NCBI RefSeq assembly: GCF_964340395.1 | Contig: NC_135569.1 | Span: forward strand, 15,091,019 to 15,155,018 | Reading direction: 5' to 3' | Length of the DNA stretch: 64,000 bases | From: Glandiceps talaboti | Lineage: Eukaryota; Hemichordata; Enteropneusta; Spengelidae | Part shown: positions 1-14,000 of the stretch, one piece after another | Numbering within the stretch: the first letter of the stretch is position 1 | Layout of the letters: each line of letters begins with the position of its first letter | The notes under the pieces: generated by a model | What the model saw: the letters and a program-made list of their open reading frames with translations, nothing else | What the model was told of the DNA's origin: nothing | Database searches by the model: none | Made by a program: the position numbers and the translations under genes

Positions 1-4
1 TATG

Positions 5-36
<32 letters not shown>

Positions 37-851
37 CTTATAACTTAGTATAATAGTGAAAGTAGTTATATGTCAAGATAGAATATGTTGAGAAACACTT
101 CTATGTAGTAATGTAACAAACGTGATATTCTTTGAAATTATTCATTTAAATGTCAAGTTCACTTTAAAATACTAGTCTACAATTAATCAAATAACACACT
201 CATAATGACATTGTGTAGTCAACCTGTTATCATACTGTTTATCCAACTTGATAATGTTATGTATCTATCATATAATTAATTATGATAATAAACATTTAAA
301 CAGTTTGATGATAAACAGTACACTCGGTAACAAAAGCCATACCAGGTTTTAATTCTGCACTCAATACTCTAGGTTGAGTCTCCTTATGTACACAGATTAC
401 ATAATATTATTCAAATTACATCATTCAAAGATATCATATATTAGATTCTAAAAATGACTACATCTGTGATACTTTTACCGGAACTGTGTCATACAATCAT
501 AAACTATATATAATAATATAAATCCTATACAATAAATATTGTTAAACACCTAATGTAATGAACTAGGATATCTCAAAGATCAAATAAATCCAACAAATAG
601 TTGGATAATTATAAACTGCAGTCTTCTGTGTAATTACAAATTTTCCGTAGTGCATAATGTGTAATTACCAGTAGGTAGGTAGGTAGGTAGGTAGGTAGGT
701 AGGTAGGTAGGTAGTTAGATAGATAGGTTGGTTGGTCTATAGGTAGGTAGGTAGGTAGGTAGGTTTTTAGGTGATACGATAATGTAATATTATGCATGAG
801 TGCCCGCGTGAGCTGTTTGTCTGTTTGGTTGTCTGTCTGTCTGTCTGTCTA

Positions 852-882
<31 letters not shown>

Positions 883-1036
883 TTCTGCCTGCCTGCCTGT
901 CTGTGTGTCGGTGTGTCTGTATGTCAGTCTGTGTGTAGTTTAGTGTCAACTACATCCAGCAAGACGCTGATGTTCAACCGTTTCTTCTTTGTTATCAATG
1001 TCATGGAACCAATATCATCATGTGATATTATGTCAG
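37..1036. other. 3' flank of gene A
   Basis: No coding signal apart from the microsatellites noted. It matches 23216-24150 in unit B and, for 80-460, the relic at 43.95 kb. The immediate downstream part (951-1036) is well conserved with B (24066-24150) and is probably 3' UTR. Confidence 0.6.
668..948 (+). repeat. (TAGG)n and (TGTC)n microsatellites downstream of gene A
   Basis: (TAGG)n at about 668-766, (TGTC)n at about 812-948. The second starts within 100 bp of the stop exon and probably lies in the 3' UTR. In unit B the equivalents are 23834-23856 and 23911-24050. Confidence 0.9.
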
Positions 1037-1093
1037 TTAAGTCAGACGATTACACAGACATAGAGTGGCATTATCGTGAGATCGTGGAGACAC
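1037..1093 (-). CDS. Gene A exon 11: end of the GPS and stop codon
   Basis: The reading VSPRSHDNATLCLCNRLT-stop completes the GPS with its C-x-C pair. TAA at 1037-1039 comes directly after the L-T that would form the cleavage site. The acceptor reads CTCGCAG. The canonical His-Leu-Thr is Arg-Leu-Thr. Gene B ends identically at 24151. Confidence 0.8.
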   Translation of the reverse strand: MSPRSHDNATLCLCNRLT

Positions 1094-2026
1094 CTGCGAG
1101 GTAAAAAAAAAACATTCAGCATTTTAAAGTCACAGAATAAAGTACTGCACATAGAGACCTACACTTTAAATGATATTTCACTAGGACACGGAAAATAAAA
1201 CACAGTCATGGTTGGTGCTACATATATGCTACAAATTGTAAATAATAGCTTAATCTGTGAAATCACCAACAATGACAAATTGACAGTTTGATCAGATCTT
1301 TTAAGGACATTTTTCAATTTCATTTAATGAAATATAAAATGAGTATTTCTATATTGTAAATTAATATCAGTAAAAATGAACATGAATGTACGTATTCATT
1401 CATTCAGTTAAATCAGGTAAAACTGAAATATAAATATTAAAATAAGTCATGGTCTGATTTTCCAGTATCCGAAGTGTGTGTGTATTCAATTATACATAAG
1501 TATTTATGGTATCTTACCCGGCATACATCTTGTCTCCATCGTCCTTCATCATCACTCCAATAGTCACATCTGTGCTGAGCCATACCCACAGTAAAGTTGG
1601 TCTGGATATCTGCAATGATGAAACACTGGTTGTCATTTTTCAATACATTGATTTATAAATTGAATAACTGGCTTAGTAATATTAGGTTCCTTTTAGGTTC
1701 TTTCAATAGTCTTCTCTTCATTACCGATATAGTTGTTGATTTATGGAGCATTTATGTTAATATCAATTTTAATACTAGCTGTTCATGCATAACTGTTATT
1801 CATTTCATTCAAATATCAGACGAGAATTTCCGAACAATTTCATAAGAGTACAAACGCTTAAAATCCCTCGAATACCCCATTAACCCAGCCCTCTCCCTTC
1901 ATCCCAAAATATTAACTTAAAATAATAATAACAAATCATTATACACCTGGATGTGTGTGTATGTGTGTATGTATGTATGTATGTATGTATGTGTTTATAT
2001 GTATATATATATATATATGTGTGTTT

Positions 2027-2091
<65 letters not shown>

Positions 2092-5000
2092 CGATTCGTG
2101 TGTGATTGAGTCTGATCTTCAAGTGTGTGCATTGCATAAGTGTATACCTACATTAGCACGTCATAGTTTCGTTTAACTCGTAAATAACAACCGGTCAGCA
2201 AATTCATCAACCAACCAACTCTTTATCCATTATATCATGTACATTGCAAACAAACCATGCTTCTTTCCCTTTCTGAGGTCACTCACCTACTGGCAAGTCA
2301 AAGTTAAATGTATAATTTCCATTATACCAGATTTCATGTTCTGGGACGAATACATCGAACGATGTACCATTTATCTTAACACTCGATGTGTATATCCACT
2401 CACTGGTGTTTCTTCGGCTGTTCTGGTAGTACACATTAGCAGTTGTGTTTGCCAGAATGTGTGTTGTGCCAACAAGAGTAAGTTGCAGAGCAGCAAATGG
2501 TTGTGAGACCTGAAACATGGCATAATATAAGAATAGGCGTTAAAGGGGAACAGAGCAGAGGATGGTATTATCTCATATAGCTACATTTCTTTTTAATATG
2601 TCTACATACCTAGAACAGGCATTGTCATCAATCCTGCATTGAACGTCCTTTCTAAAATATAGTTTAAATTCTTTTTGTAATTTAGAGAGATCGTGTGGTG
2701 TAGAACTAGTGCAAATGTATGGTTCATACAAGCATAGGAGAACTTCAGCTATTAGTGAAACCAGCCTTGCCTTTGTTCTCATTGAAAGTAGCTATTTTGA
2801 CGATAAACTTCGAAATCGTACTGCTCGTGTTTGATATTTGGAGCATTGCCAAACCGCATAGTCGCACATTGTATTTAATTAGACCAACATAATATTCCCT
2901 CAAACGTGTACAGCTTGACTTGTGTTACGAGTCACAAATCTAAAATATATCCATTTAGGACATTTTGGTAAATTTTCTATATGAACTCTAAATTGAAGTC
3001 AAAAAGCATTTAAACTTTGAACATACAGTGACATTCCGTTGCGTAACAACATAGGTCTTTGACATCTCTACATGGGGTGTTTCTGAATTGTTTGTACCAG
3101 GTACGATGATTGAACTGTCAACAAGTTTTATTATGACATGACTATTTTATGGTCTTTGAGATATGAACTTGTATTACTAATCTAGGGAAGGTGATTGGAT
3201 ATTAGATCTCGGATGATGTCTTTCATCATAAGACTTAAGAATACGTCATACTCTAAGAATAGAGATTTTGTGTAAACTTGGAAATGTATTTAAGTTGGGT
3301 TTTTAGCCCAGCTCGGGAGGAGAGGCGGAGACGGATTTTGGTCATGTAATAAAATCAACCAAGTGGTTAGCTTGGCGTTCGTTGAACCAGATACGTATGT
3401 TTCGTTGTGAGTTCTACTCAACACAATCCAAGTCGGTACGGTACCTCGTAGAAGAGATGGTTTGAGAAGAAACTAGTTGGTCGGCTAATTCAACGTTATA
3501 GTCTTTAATGAAATAGACTGACGATTTGGAACAGCAGTGCGAGTGAGTACTTCCCCGTTTGAACATTCAATATCGATAAACTGCAAAGTAAGCCGATCAA
3601 CAGCGTTTCAATGGTGGAGTAAATCCGGGGCTTGGCCATGTATCTGGTTCTTGAACTGACATTGTATTCTCCGAAACTAGTGAACTCCGAAATGAAGGAT
3701 TGACACTTGAGTAATACACTGTAACAGTTGTACATGTATGATTGAACTTGATGGACCGCACCCAGTATGTTCATTTGCCGTAACAATATGAACACTGATG
3801 TATTCATGATTAACGTTTTTTCAACTTACAACACATAATGGGACTTGACCTATTGCCGCCCAAATTTACAGGCGATGAAATAGTGAAGAAATGGCTTTGT
3901 AAATTCGATGCTTTTATTAGTTTGAAAGGATACAACGATGACCAAAGTTTGCATACCTTCACTCTATTGCTCACTGGAGAGGCCGAACGTTGGTTTGTAT
4001 CATTACCAGAAGAAGTTGCAGTCAACTGGGCTTACGTGCGACAGGCTTTCATAGGGCGTTTTCAAGATGGGGGTCCAAGATGGAAGGTGGACCAAGACTT
4101 GCAGAAAATCAAACAAAGTGACGATGAGAATATTGAAGAATATGCGTCTCGTGTAAGGGACATATTGTGTCGTTATGGTAGAGATATTAATGGCGAGGAA
4201 ATATTGAGTATTTTTTTGCAGGGGATGAGACGTTCGTTATTTGGACCTGTTGTTCTGAAAGAGCCAACGAGCTTCAGAGAAGCAGTGCATTTTGCACGTT
4301 TAGCAGAAATGGTACAGGATTTGGATGGTCAAGAGAAAATGGGAGTGGAAAAGTCAACATCGGATCCAGGGGCCAGCGACCGTGACATCCTTCAGCAAAC
4401 ATGTGACTCTCTTACTGACGCACTCAACTTGAATACCCGTCTACATGAACAGCTTATTTCGAAGATGACATCACAAGACAAGCCAACCAGGGATGATCAA
4501 CATTTCACAAGTCATGCGGTAAGACAGAACACTTTCAAATCTGATCCATACTCTCGAGAACTTAAGACTAATAGACATGGACCAACTTATGGAGGTCAAC
4601 AGATCAGATCAGGTGAACCAGTATGTCGATTATGTAACAAGCCAGGACACACTAGCCCTTCATGTGAAATGCACAGTGATCGTCAGTTAAATAGTAATAC
4701 ATATAATGCTAACTTGTCTATTAATTCACCTACGCTTAGCAGTATTAGTACAGATAAGATGCATAATAGCAATTTGATTAATGTTAGGATTTATGGTAAG
4801 AATGTTAATGCTTTGGTCGATACAGGTTCTTCAGTTACAGTAGTTACGAGTAAATTATTGAAGGATATACCAGAACTTAGACGTGTACAAATATTAAAGT
4901 CTTCTCATGATTATATAACAGTAGCTTCAGGTGGTAGGTTACCAGTTCGAGGTTTAATTAATATTCCAGCTATTATAAATAATCGTAGTGTCCTGATGCC

Positions 5001-8000
5001 AGCTCACATTGTAGACAATCTTAATAAGCCACTAATCATAGGTGTCGATTTCATGAAAATGCATAGAGCGATTATAGATATGGCCAAGAATAAACTGCGT
5101 CTTCGTTCGAAGCTATTTATGCGATCAGCTGACAAATATTTAATTCCCGCGAAATCAGAATGTATTATATCTGCGCGGCTTCCATCTCACGTTGGTGATG
5201 GAATACTTGGCACCACGCCTAATATTAAATCTTTGTGTCACCTCGGCTTAGTAACAGCGCGTGTACTGGCTAAAACTGAGAATGATTTAGTTCCAATTAG
5301 AATTGCTAATGCAAGCGACAATGATGTTACTTTGAGGAGGAATACAAGGCTCGGTGTTTTTAAACCACTATCTGATGATGATCAGTTGTATAATATTGAC
5401 TTGGGCGCTAATCAGACGTATCCCCCTATTGCTAATCCTTTGACACGAGAACAGAGAGAATTCTTTTCTGATTTTGACTGGACTGACCATGACTTATCTG
5501 ACCAACAACTTGAACAATTACAGTCAGTTCTATGGCAGAATAGGGATGCTTTCGTTGATAAATCAGGGACGTTGGGTTATTGTGATGTAATTAAGCACAG
5601 GATTGAATTAAATGAGAATGCAAAACCTGTCTCTCGGCCACCATATCGTGTCTCCCCAGACAAACGCAAAGAAATAAGGTCTCAGTTAGATAATTTACTT
5701 GACCAGGGTGTTATTACACCTTCAACTTCACAGTATAGTAGTCCACTGTTATTGGTCAAGAAACCGTCGGGTGCATATAGATTAGTTATTGATTATAGGG
5801 AATTAAATAAACAGACAGTGCCAATCGTATTTCCCTTGCCTGGTTTGCAGGATTGTCTAGACATGATAGGAGATAAGTCTCCTAAATATTTCACTACCCT
5901 TGATATGACGTCTGGGTTTTGGCAGTTGGCAATAGATGAGAGGGATTCTCACAAAACGGCATTTGTTAGTTTAGATGGGAAATATGAATGGAATACTTTA
6001 CCTCAGGGTTTACGTAATTCTAGTGCTTCGTTTCAACAGACAATGCAGCATTTATTTCGAGAATTAATTTGGAGCCACCTCGTCGTCTATCTCGATGATC
6101 TTGTTGTGTACAGTAATACTTTTGATAATCATCTGCTTCATATAAATAATGTTTTGACACGATTGCGAGAAGCAGGTTTGAAACTAGGTCCAAAGAAGTG
6201 TCACTTTGGTAGGAAGAAAATTAAGTTCTTGGGTCATATTCTGACTAAGGATGGTATCTCTGCGGATCCAGCTAAGGTTTCAGCTGTTGAGAGTTTTCCA
6301 GTCCCTACAAATGTTTCTAAGGTCAAGAGCTTTCTAGGTCTGGCAGGTTTCTATCGCCGTTTTATCAGAGATTTTTCTAAGATTGCCCATCCACTTCATA
6401 ATTTATTGCATAAGAACAAAGTGTTCAAATGGACAGATGAATGTCAACAGGCATTTGATACCTTGAAACAAAAACTAGTGACAGCTCCATTGTTAGGATT
6501 TCCTCAATACAATGATCCGTTCATACTGTATACCGACGCATCTGCATTTAGTGTAGGGTACGTTTTAGCACAAAAACAGGATAAACTAGAACGACCGATT
6601 GCTTATGGTGGTCGATCTCTGAGTTCGCGCGAACGGAAATATTCGACGACAGAACGAGAAGCTATTGCTTTACTACATGGGTTATCGCAGTGCGACCCTT
6701 ACCTAAGAGGTAATCGTTTTACGGTGATTACTGATCATGCTAATTTACCATATTTGTTCAAAATGAAATCACCTAGTGGTAGAATAGCACGATGGATTAT
6801 GCGAGTTCAAGAGTATGATTTCGATATTCAACACAGACCGGGCAAAAAGATTCCCCATGCTGACGGGTTATCGCGTAGAGAATATGAACAGGTAGGGAGC
6901 CAAAATTCTGACTTCAGTAACCCAGATACACCTGCATTTCAGCCTACAATGAGCAATGACATAAAGGTCGACGACGATAACACTAGAGGGTCAAGTACAC
7001 ATATGGCAAATGTTAATATGGTGAATTTGGATAAGTCAAACAAATCCGATGACTCTGATATTGACATCAGTGAATTATATAACACCTTAGCAACGGTTGC
7101 CAGTACAAATAGTGTTGAGACTAGTACTAATTGTCAATCCCAGGGGTCAGTCACAATAAATGATGATTGCGTACTCAATGATGACTTACATTCTAATACG
7201 ACAGCTGATAGAATTTCGCGCTTACAGCATAGTGACCGTCATTTAGTTCCGATGATTAAGTTCTTAACGAGTGGGGATTTACCAAATGATAAAAAGTTGG
7301 CTAAACGTATCGCAAACACGCAGGCAAATTATTTGTTGCTCAATGGAATTTTGTATCATTTATGGTCACCGTCGGGAAAGTCTGCTCTAGCTAAGGATTG
7401 TATTAGACAATTAGTTATTCCACGGTCACTTCAATTGTATGTCATAAAGCGGATTCACGATGACGTAACAGGAGGTCATCTCGGGACGTCGCGATGTTTA
7501 TATGCAATTCGATCACGATATTATTGGGATGGGATGAATAAGGATATCACAGATTATGTAGCATCGTGTGCACGTTGTCATACTAGAAAGAGAGGTCGTC
7601 GGTTCAAAGGTCACTTAATTCCACTGAAAGTCACGGGAGTTATGCATAGACTTGGCATGGATTTTTTAGGGCCACTGAAAAAGACAAAAGGTGGGAATGT
7701 GCATATTTTAGTTGTGACGGAATATTTGACTAAGTTTGCGTGGGCATTCGCAGTACCTAATACGAAAGCAGAAACTGTTGCTAAAGTATTATTTCGAGAG
7801 ATATTTTGCACTTTTGGTTTTCCAAATTCTATTCTCTCAGATCAAGGTTCGTCATTTATGTCACATGTTATGAAAGAAGTTTGTCGCTATTTCGATATTA
7901 CAAAGAAGCGTTCATCTCCGTATATGCCATCGGTAAATGGGCTGACAGAGCGTTTTAACAGAACTCTGATAGATATGATTTCTATTTACACGAATCGACT

Positions 8001-11000
8001 GGGTGATGATTGGGACATTTTTCTACCGTCAGTTTTATTCGCATACAGGTCTACGCCACATGACACGACAAAAATGTCACCATTCAGGGCATTGTTTGGG
8101 GTCGAGCCAAGACTACCGGTTGATACTGAATTAATACCACAACTTGGTGCGTCACACAACGCGAATTTATTCTTAGAGGAAATGGCACGGTGTCGCAATT
8201 TGGCTGTATCATTAGCGAAAGAGAATATCGAAAAGGCACAAGCAAAGATGAAAAAGAGATATGATAAACCCGCACATGTTGAGAATACATTTAAAGTAGG
8301 TGACATAGTGTATCTTCATCATCCGGCTGTGAAGCCCGGTTACGCCAAGAAGTTTCACAAATTCTTCCGCGGACCATATCGCATCAAGGAACAAATTTCA
8401 CCGGTAAATTTCAAACTGCAACATGTTGAAGGCACAAGACCTTATGGGAAAGTTATTCATGCTAACCGACTCAAGCATGCAAAGTTGAGACCACGACGTC
8501 TATTAAGTAATGATGATCAGGAATCAATTGATGAATCAGACAGTGCAACTCAAATACAGAGCGATAATCACTTATCACACGCAGTGAATGATGATAACGG
8601 TCGTGACTATCATATGTATTCGGATACAGAAATTTATGATTTATCAGACACGTCCAGTGAAAGTGTGTCTGAATCAACTGATCACTCTATACAGCCAAGA
8701 AAAATAGATAAGAAAGTAGCTATTAGAAAGAGAGCAGAAAGACGTATCGCTCGTAAAATAGCACAAAGCACACGTGAAACTCGTAGTAGTTCAGGGAATC
8801 GCGACGAAGTCTCAACCCATGAAAGTGTTGATACTTCCGATTCAAACGATACAGTACGTTCAAATCGGTCCCCTGCGCGACATCCCATTGATTATGATAG
8901 TGACAGTTTGGCTGGAGAAAATGAATATGTTGGTGATGACACATATTATCGTATAGAAAAGATTTTACGCGGACGTTACAAAAATGGCATTTTAGAATAT
9001 CTGATAAAATGGGAGGGATACCCTAATTCAGACAATTCATGGATTCCAAGGGATTACTTGAATGAAGTTGCCCTTCAATCTTTACGCGACAATCCAGTTG
9101 TCATTACGGGTAAGTCACGCCCAACTTAATAGCAAACCAAAGGTTGTTGCTAGGAACCGCCGAGTTCAAAGATATGGCTCATATTGTCTTCTTTGTCTTA
9201 ACATTGTTTCTGTTACGATATTTATTGTTTCAACATTGTAGCCCCAGTTGTATCTGTATCTTTATGGCAATGCTTCAGGTGTGCACTGTTTACATAACAT
9301 TACATTTGTCTTCATATATTAAACTAATGTGTGTTCACCGATTCTTATACACAAAATTGTTGTCATAACTCATAATTGTCAACCTTGTATCCAATCGCAT
9401 CGTGTACTTACTTTTCTTTTTCTTTTCATCCTTGCAGTTGCTTTGATGAATATTCTGTTTGATAGAGTTTACTTAGTATATTTTTGCTGGGGTTCTTTAC
9501 TATAGTATGTTTGAGTGCATAGTATGATTGAGTGAGTGTTTGTATAGTCAGGCCTGACGCTGTATAATTGTGATGTTATGATCGGGAAATATTCGTTTAT
9601 TGGCAACTCATCAGACATAAAACTCTTTAAAGGTAATTTGTTTATTTTCATCTGCGTGTGTATTATTTCATAATATTTCAATACATTAGTTCCAACGTCT
9701 TAATGATCAGAGACACATGTGTTCCTTTTCATGTTTCTAGCTTCCATTTCATTTATGTGTTTGGTCATTTCATGCTTTCATGTGTCTGCTGAACTTCAAG
9801 TGAAATAGAGTTGTTCATTTGTTTTTCATTTGTGGCACTGTTAATAGTTGTGGCAATGCTGTTTATTTGTTGAGCTCAATATTTTGAGTATGTTTACCCC
9901 CTCTATATGAAGAAGGTTCCCTTTGTTTGATAGTTCAATTTGGATTATTTGGTTATCTCTGTCGATAACATTCCAAGTTCGAATTACAGTTGCAAGTTGT
10001 TAGATAGCGGATGTGTTTCAATTAGGTGCTGACAGGTATATAATAGTTTAGAGTTACGTTAAAGTTGGCATTTTCGACTGTTTTAGAGTACTACCGACTT
10101 ACATGAACAGTCAGAAGGTTCCTTGGCAAACCATTTCAGTCCTGGACGCAGGACAATGTTATATTGTTTACCTAGGGACAAGCATGCATTCTTTCTGTAG
10201 ATTGTTTAGTTTACGTTTGTTTACTCTTCTCAAGAATAATACGTATATGTGACACACAGTGAAGTGGGTTAAATAATATTACGAAATACATATTGCGATA
10301 GGGCCCTCTGACACGCCATAGGTTATTTACAGAGTGTTTATGGGTTGACACAGTCCATTGACATTTGCACATTACTTAGTGTGATATAGATATGTATTTA
10401 ATGACGTAGCTATTGACGTTGACTGTGACTATTTTCATGATAAGAATCCTCTATGGTTTATAATAGGGTGCGTTTGATGTCGTCCTTGAACATATATGCA
10501 ATAAGACGGCATCATCTCCCCGCTACTTGCGACATTACGTAACCTTTATGGCTTGCGTATATTACAAATTTATACTATGCTTTGATGCGATAAAACTTAG
10601 TGATAATGCGTGAGATATATTGTCTTAGACTGGCATACTGACTTCCGATTATCATTTAGATACTCTTTATTATATGATAGCTTACTAGGTATGATATGTT
10701 TACATTTTATTATTTTAGTCAACTCCTTTTACATATATTATTACACAGCAACAATTACTCATTTCGAATTTGATCTGAGATTTATTCAAATCATTAAATT
10801 TGGCTGTTTTTCATTAGTTCAACGTAGTTATTAGAATGTTTTGTCAAAGTTGGAGTTATTTTTGATTATGATACTTTTTTTACTTATCTGGTGATTTGCA
10901 GTAAGGCACTTTACAACTTTCTGATTTATTTGTATCACACGCAATTTATTTTAACTTTATTTAGTTAAGTCACATGATAACTGATTCACTTTAATTTACA

Positions 11001-14000
11001 ACAATGTTGCATTAATAATTTCAACTATTGCGTATGAATTTTTAGTTTCATTTTTTTAACAATTCACTTTCTTTACTTTATATTTCTTAGTTAGGCAAGA
11101 TGGTACGATAATTTTCGCGAGGAGAGATGTCAATCATTTATGTTGAAGCGAGGGCGCTTCACAGTGAAGGTGGGCGCTGTGTTACGAGTCACAAATCTAA
11201 AAAATATCCATTTAGGACATTTTGGTAAATTTTCTATATGAACTCTAAATTGAAGTCAAAAAGCATTTAAACTTTGAACATACAGTGACATTCCGTTGCG
11301 TAACAACATAGGTCTTTGACATCTCTACATGGGGTGTTTCTGAATTGTTTGTACCAGGTACGATGATTGAACTGTCAACAAGTTTTATTATGACATGACT
11401 ATTTTATGGTCTTTGAGATATGAACTTGTATTACTAATCTAGGGAAGGTGATTGGATATTAGATCTCGGATGATGTCTTTCATCATAAGACTTAAGAATA
11501 CGTCATACTCTAAGAATAGAGATTTTGTGTAAACTTGGAAATGTATTTAAGTTGGGTTTTTAGCCCAGCTCGGGAGGAGAGGCGGAGACGGATTTTGGTC
11601 ATGTAATAAAATCAACCAAGTGGTTAGCTTGGCGTTCGTTGAACCAGATACGTATGTTTCGTTGTGAGTTCTACTCAACACAATCCAAGTCGGTACGGTA
11701 CCTCGTAGAAGAGATGGTTTGAGAAGAAACTAGTTGGTCGGCTAATTCAACGTTATAGTCTTTAATGAAATAGACTGACGATTTGGAACAGCAGTGCGAG
11801 TGAGTACTTCCCCGTTTGAACATTCAATATCGATAAACTGCAAAGTAAGCCGATCAACAGCGTTTCACTTGCACAAGTTACAGAAATGTCACGGAGAATT
11901 TGGGTGTTATTACTACCACTATAGTGTTCTGTATCAAAATATTTATTACATTTACCTGTGCACTCCAGGTATAATTATTCCAATCGTCAGAGATGGTCGC
12001 TGTCACATTTTCACCGAGGTAACCTCTCGGCGATTGTCTTCCTAACCATACTCCAATATCTTCCTTCGTGTCAGTTACTGTAAAAGGAAGGAAACCAGTT
12101 ATCATGAACTTCACGTATAATTGTCTCATATGGTCAGATGTCATGTATTACAGGGACTTGGTTCATTTTCCCACAAATGTTCTGTGGCATATAGTGATCT
12201 GATGAGTATATGTATTAAAAAATGGCGCAAAGTTTTAACCATCGAAAATATTGTTTATAAATAAAAATGTGTCGATATAGAAATGTTAACAATAAACTTA
12301 ATAGAAATGATATTTTATTCAACCATACGTTTAAAAAATAGAATGAACGCAACAAAAGTACTCTGAGAAACCTGGTATATTCAAAATTCCAGATTTATAC
12401 ACGGGATAAGATGCACAGGCTGGACATTAGTTACTAATGAAAATGAGGTCTGGTCGAAATTACTGTTGCAATGTATCTAGAGAAATAAAGAGCCCACTCC
12501 CCCACCCCGGTATTTAATAATATCTGAACAGAAGACTAGCCAAGACTACATTCGTATCTACGTAAATGAAGTCCCCCACACCTGCCATCAGTCTTGTATT
12601 GTCACAATTGTGGCAATGACTCAAACCTACACACATATCATTTACAGTTTTAAAACGTAATCTAAGCAGGCTTACCATTGATCTTGGTCCCATTGGTAAA
12701 GGTGTACGTCAAACCGAGTACGTCATAGATAAACTCCTGTCTTCCACTGAATGGATTACCAGTGATTCTGTAAGACTGTAATGTAAAAATAATAAGTTGC
12801 TTTGTGTTTGTTGAGAAAATGCACGTATTATTGATACGTTGAATAGGAAGGAAAAAACTTTGTTACATTGATTTCAGACTCAACCTGCATTGTCAATCTC
12901 TTTAAATCTGATGTTATGGTAAAATATGGCTAGACTTCCATTCATCTTCCATTTATTTACCCATAATTTATTACCTTCATATATTGTTGTTTGTTTTTCA
13001 AGGAAGAGAGGATCAGATATCCGAATGACAAAACAAAAAGAAATGGCAATAACGGAGGAAATTGGTAAATCAAGGAAATCCATTCGTACTCCTCCACTTT
13101 AAAACATCACATTCCAATTAATATCACAAAAAGACACAAACAAAAACAAATCTTTGTACAGTTTGGGCACTGTTTCGAAATGGTTGTCAGATCCAAAACC
13201 GTGGACATCGTCACGTGAATGTTGGGTCATATCAGGCGATAGTGTATAATTGCTTTCCATGAAAGAATCACATACGGGCAATATTTGGTGGACGCTAAGG
13301 AAGATATAAACAGCCACATAGGTAAAACTCTTTGGTCGCAAGTATTTCCCGCTTAATGAAGAATAATATAATGGAATAATATCATAATACCTGGGTAAGC
13401 AAAATTTATGAAAAGTCTAGAAAAAAATAAGTAGGAACTTTGCACGTTTTGACTCTTATTGGAGCAGCACAGTATTAGCGATGTGGATGTGTCTTGTAGT
13501 GACATAAAATGACCAGGGCATAAATTCCATAGTATCTTGTTGTAACGCGTTCAACCTGGCTTCCGTGAGGTATACAATGTTAAGTCTATTTTAGGAATAC
13601 TTGTCAAAGACATTTCCATAAGTATTTGAGGTTCATTACCTTTACATATACACGACTGTTTTTTTCCAGCATTGGGAATAAGGTATCTGCAGATGGAATT
13701 TCAAAGCCGCAATAATGACCCAGGTCAACTGTCTTGTTTCCCACACCGTCTACAGTCCCAGACTCCATATTCAGCAAGACACTTGAAGTGTTGATGACTA
13801 CAGGGTGATTATCAGGTTCCATGTTGTTCAGAACAAAATCAGCTGTCTTATCCAGGATGTTCATGGTTTTCTCTGTTAAATCTCTGGCGTTCTCAGGACT
13901 TAGAGTTTCGTTATCAGGTGATGACTTCATTATGGTTAAAGTACTATCCACCACGTTATCAACAATCGATACTACAGCTGTTAATGATTACTTGATTAGC

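Larger units (their letters stand above)
2923..11867 (+). mobile_element. Complete Ty3/gypsy LTR retrotransposon with chromodomain (chromovirus-like), 8945 bp
   Basis: Two 688-bp LTRs (2923-3610 and 11180-11867), TG...CA ends, a primer-binding site starting TGG one base inside the 5' LTR, one open gag-pol frame and a target-site duplication (cttg or acttg; 2918-2922 and 11867-11871). By eye the LTRs differ at one base, so the insertion is very recent. It lies antisense in intron 8 of gene A. Gene B holds the empty site (gtgacttgcacaag, near 26120). Removing the element leaves an intron of about 500 bp, matching the 504 bp in B. No env-like frame is seen. Confidence 0.97.

Noticed and set aside
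930-1045. A second minus-strand frame after the gene A stop (S-S-D-L-T-D-I-I...) that is also open in gene B
   Set aside because: It has stops just upstream, is hydrophilic, does not resemble the post-GPS region of any polycystin, and lacks an obvious splice acceptor in frame. Conserved 3' UTR is the simpler reading.
796-1104. Open frame of 102 codons on the plus strand, with a counterpart at 23886-24194
   Set aside because: It consists of TGTC microsatellite translation followed by the antisense of the last exon of genes A and B. Its conservation is explained by the minus-strand gene.
2573-2782. Minus-strand frame of 69 codons with Cys residues, partly conserved at 25862-26074
   Set aside because: It lies within intron 8. 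The flanking exons join phase 0 to phase 0 without it, and the similarity to unit B is at DNA level with indels.
10610-10834. 74-codon frame in the retrotransposon 3' region as a possible envelope remnant
   Set aside because: Low-complexity hydrophobic translation of T-rich DNA; no signal peptide, fusion or other envelope feature.
13099-13341. Minus-strand frame of 80 codons, with a counterpart at 27334-27570
   Set aside because: Located between exons 6 and 7, whose phases join directly. The two copies differ by frame-breaking indels, so it is intronic.
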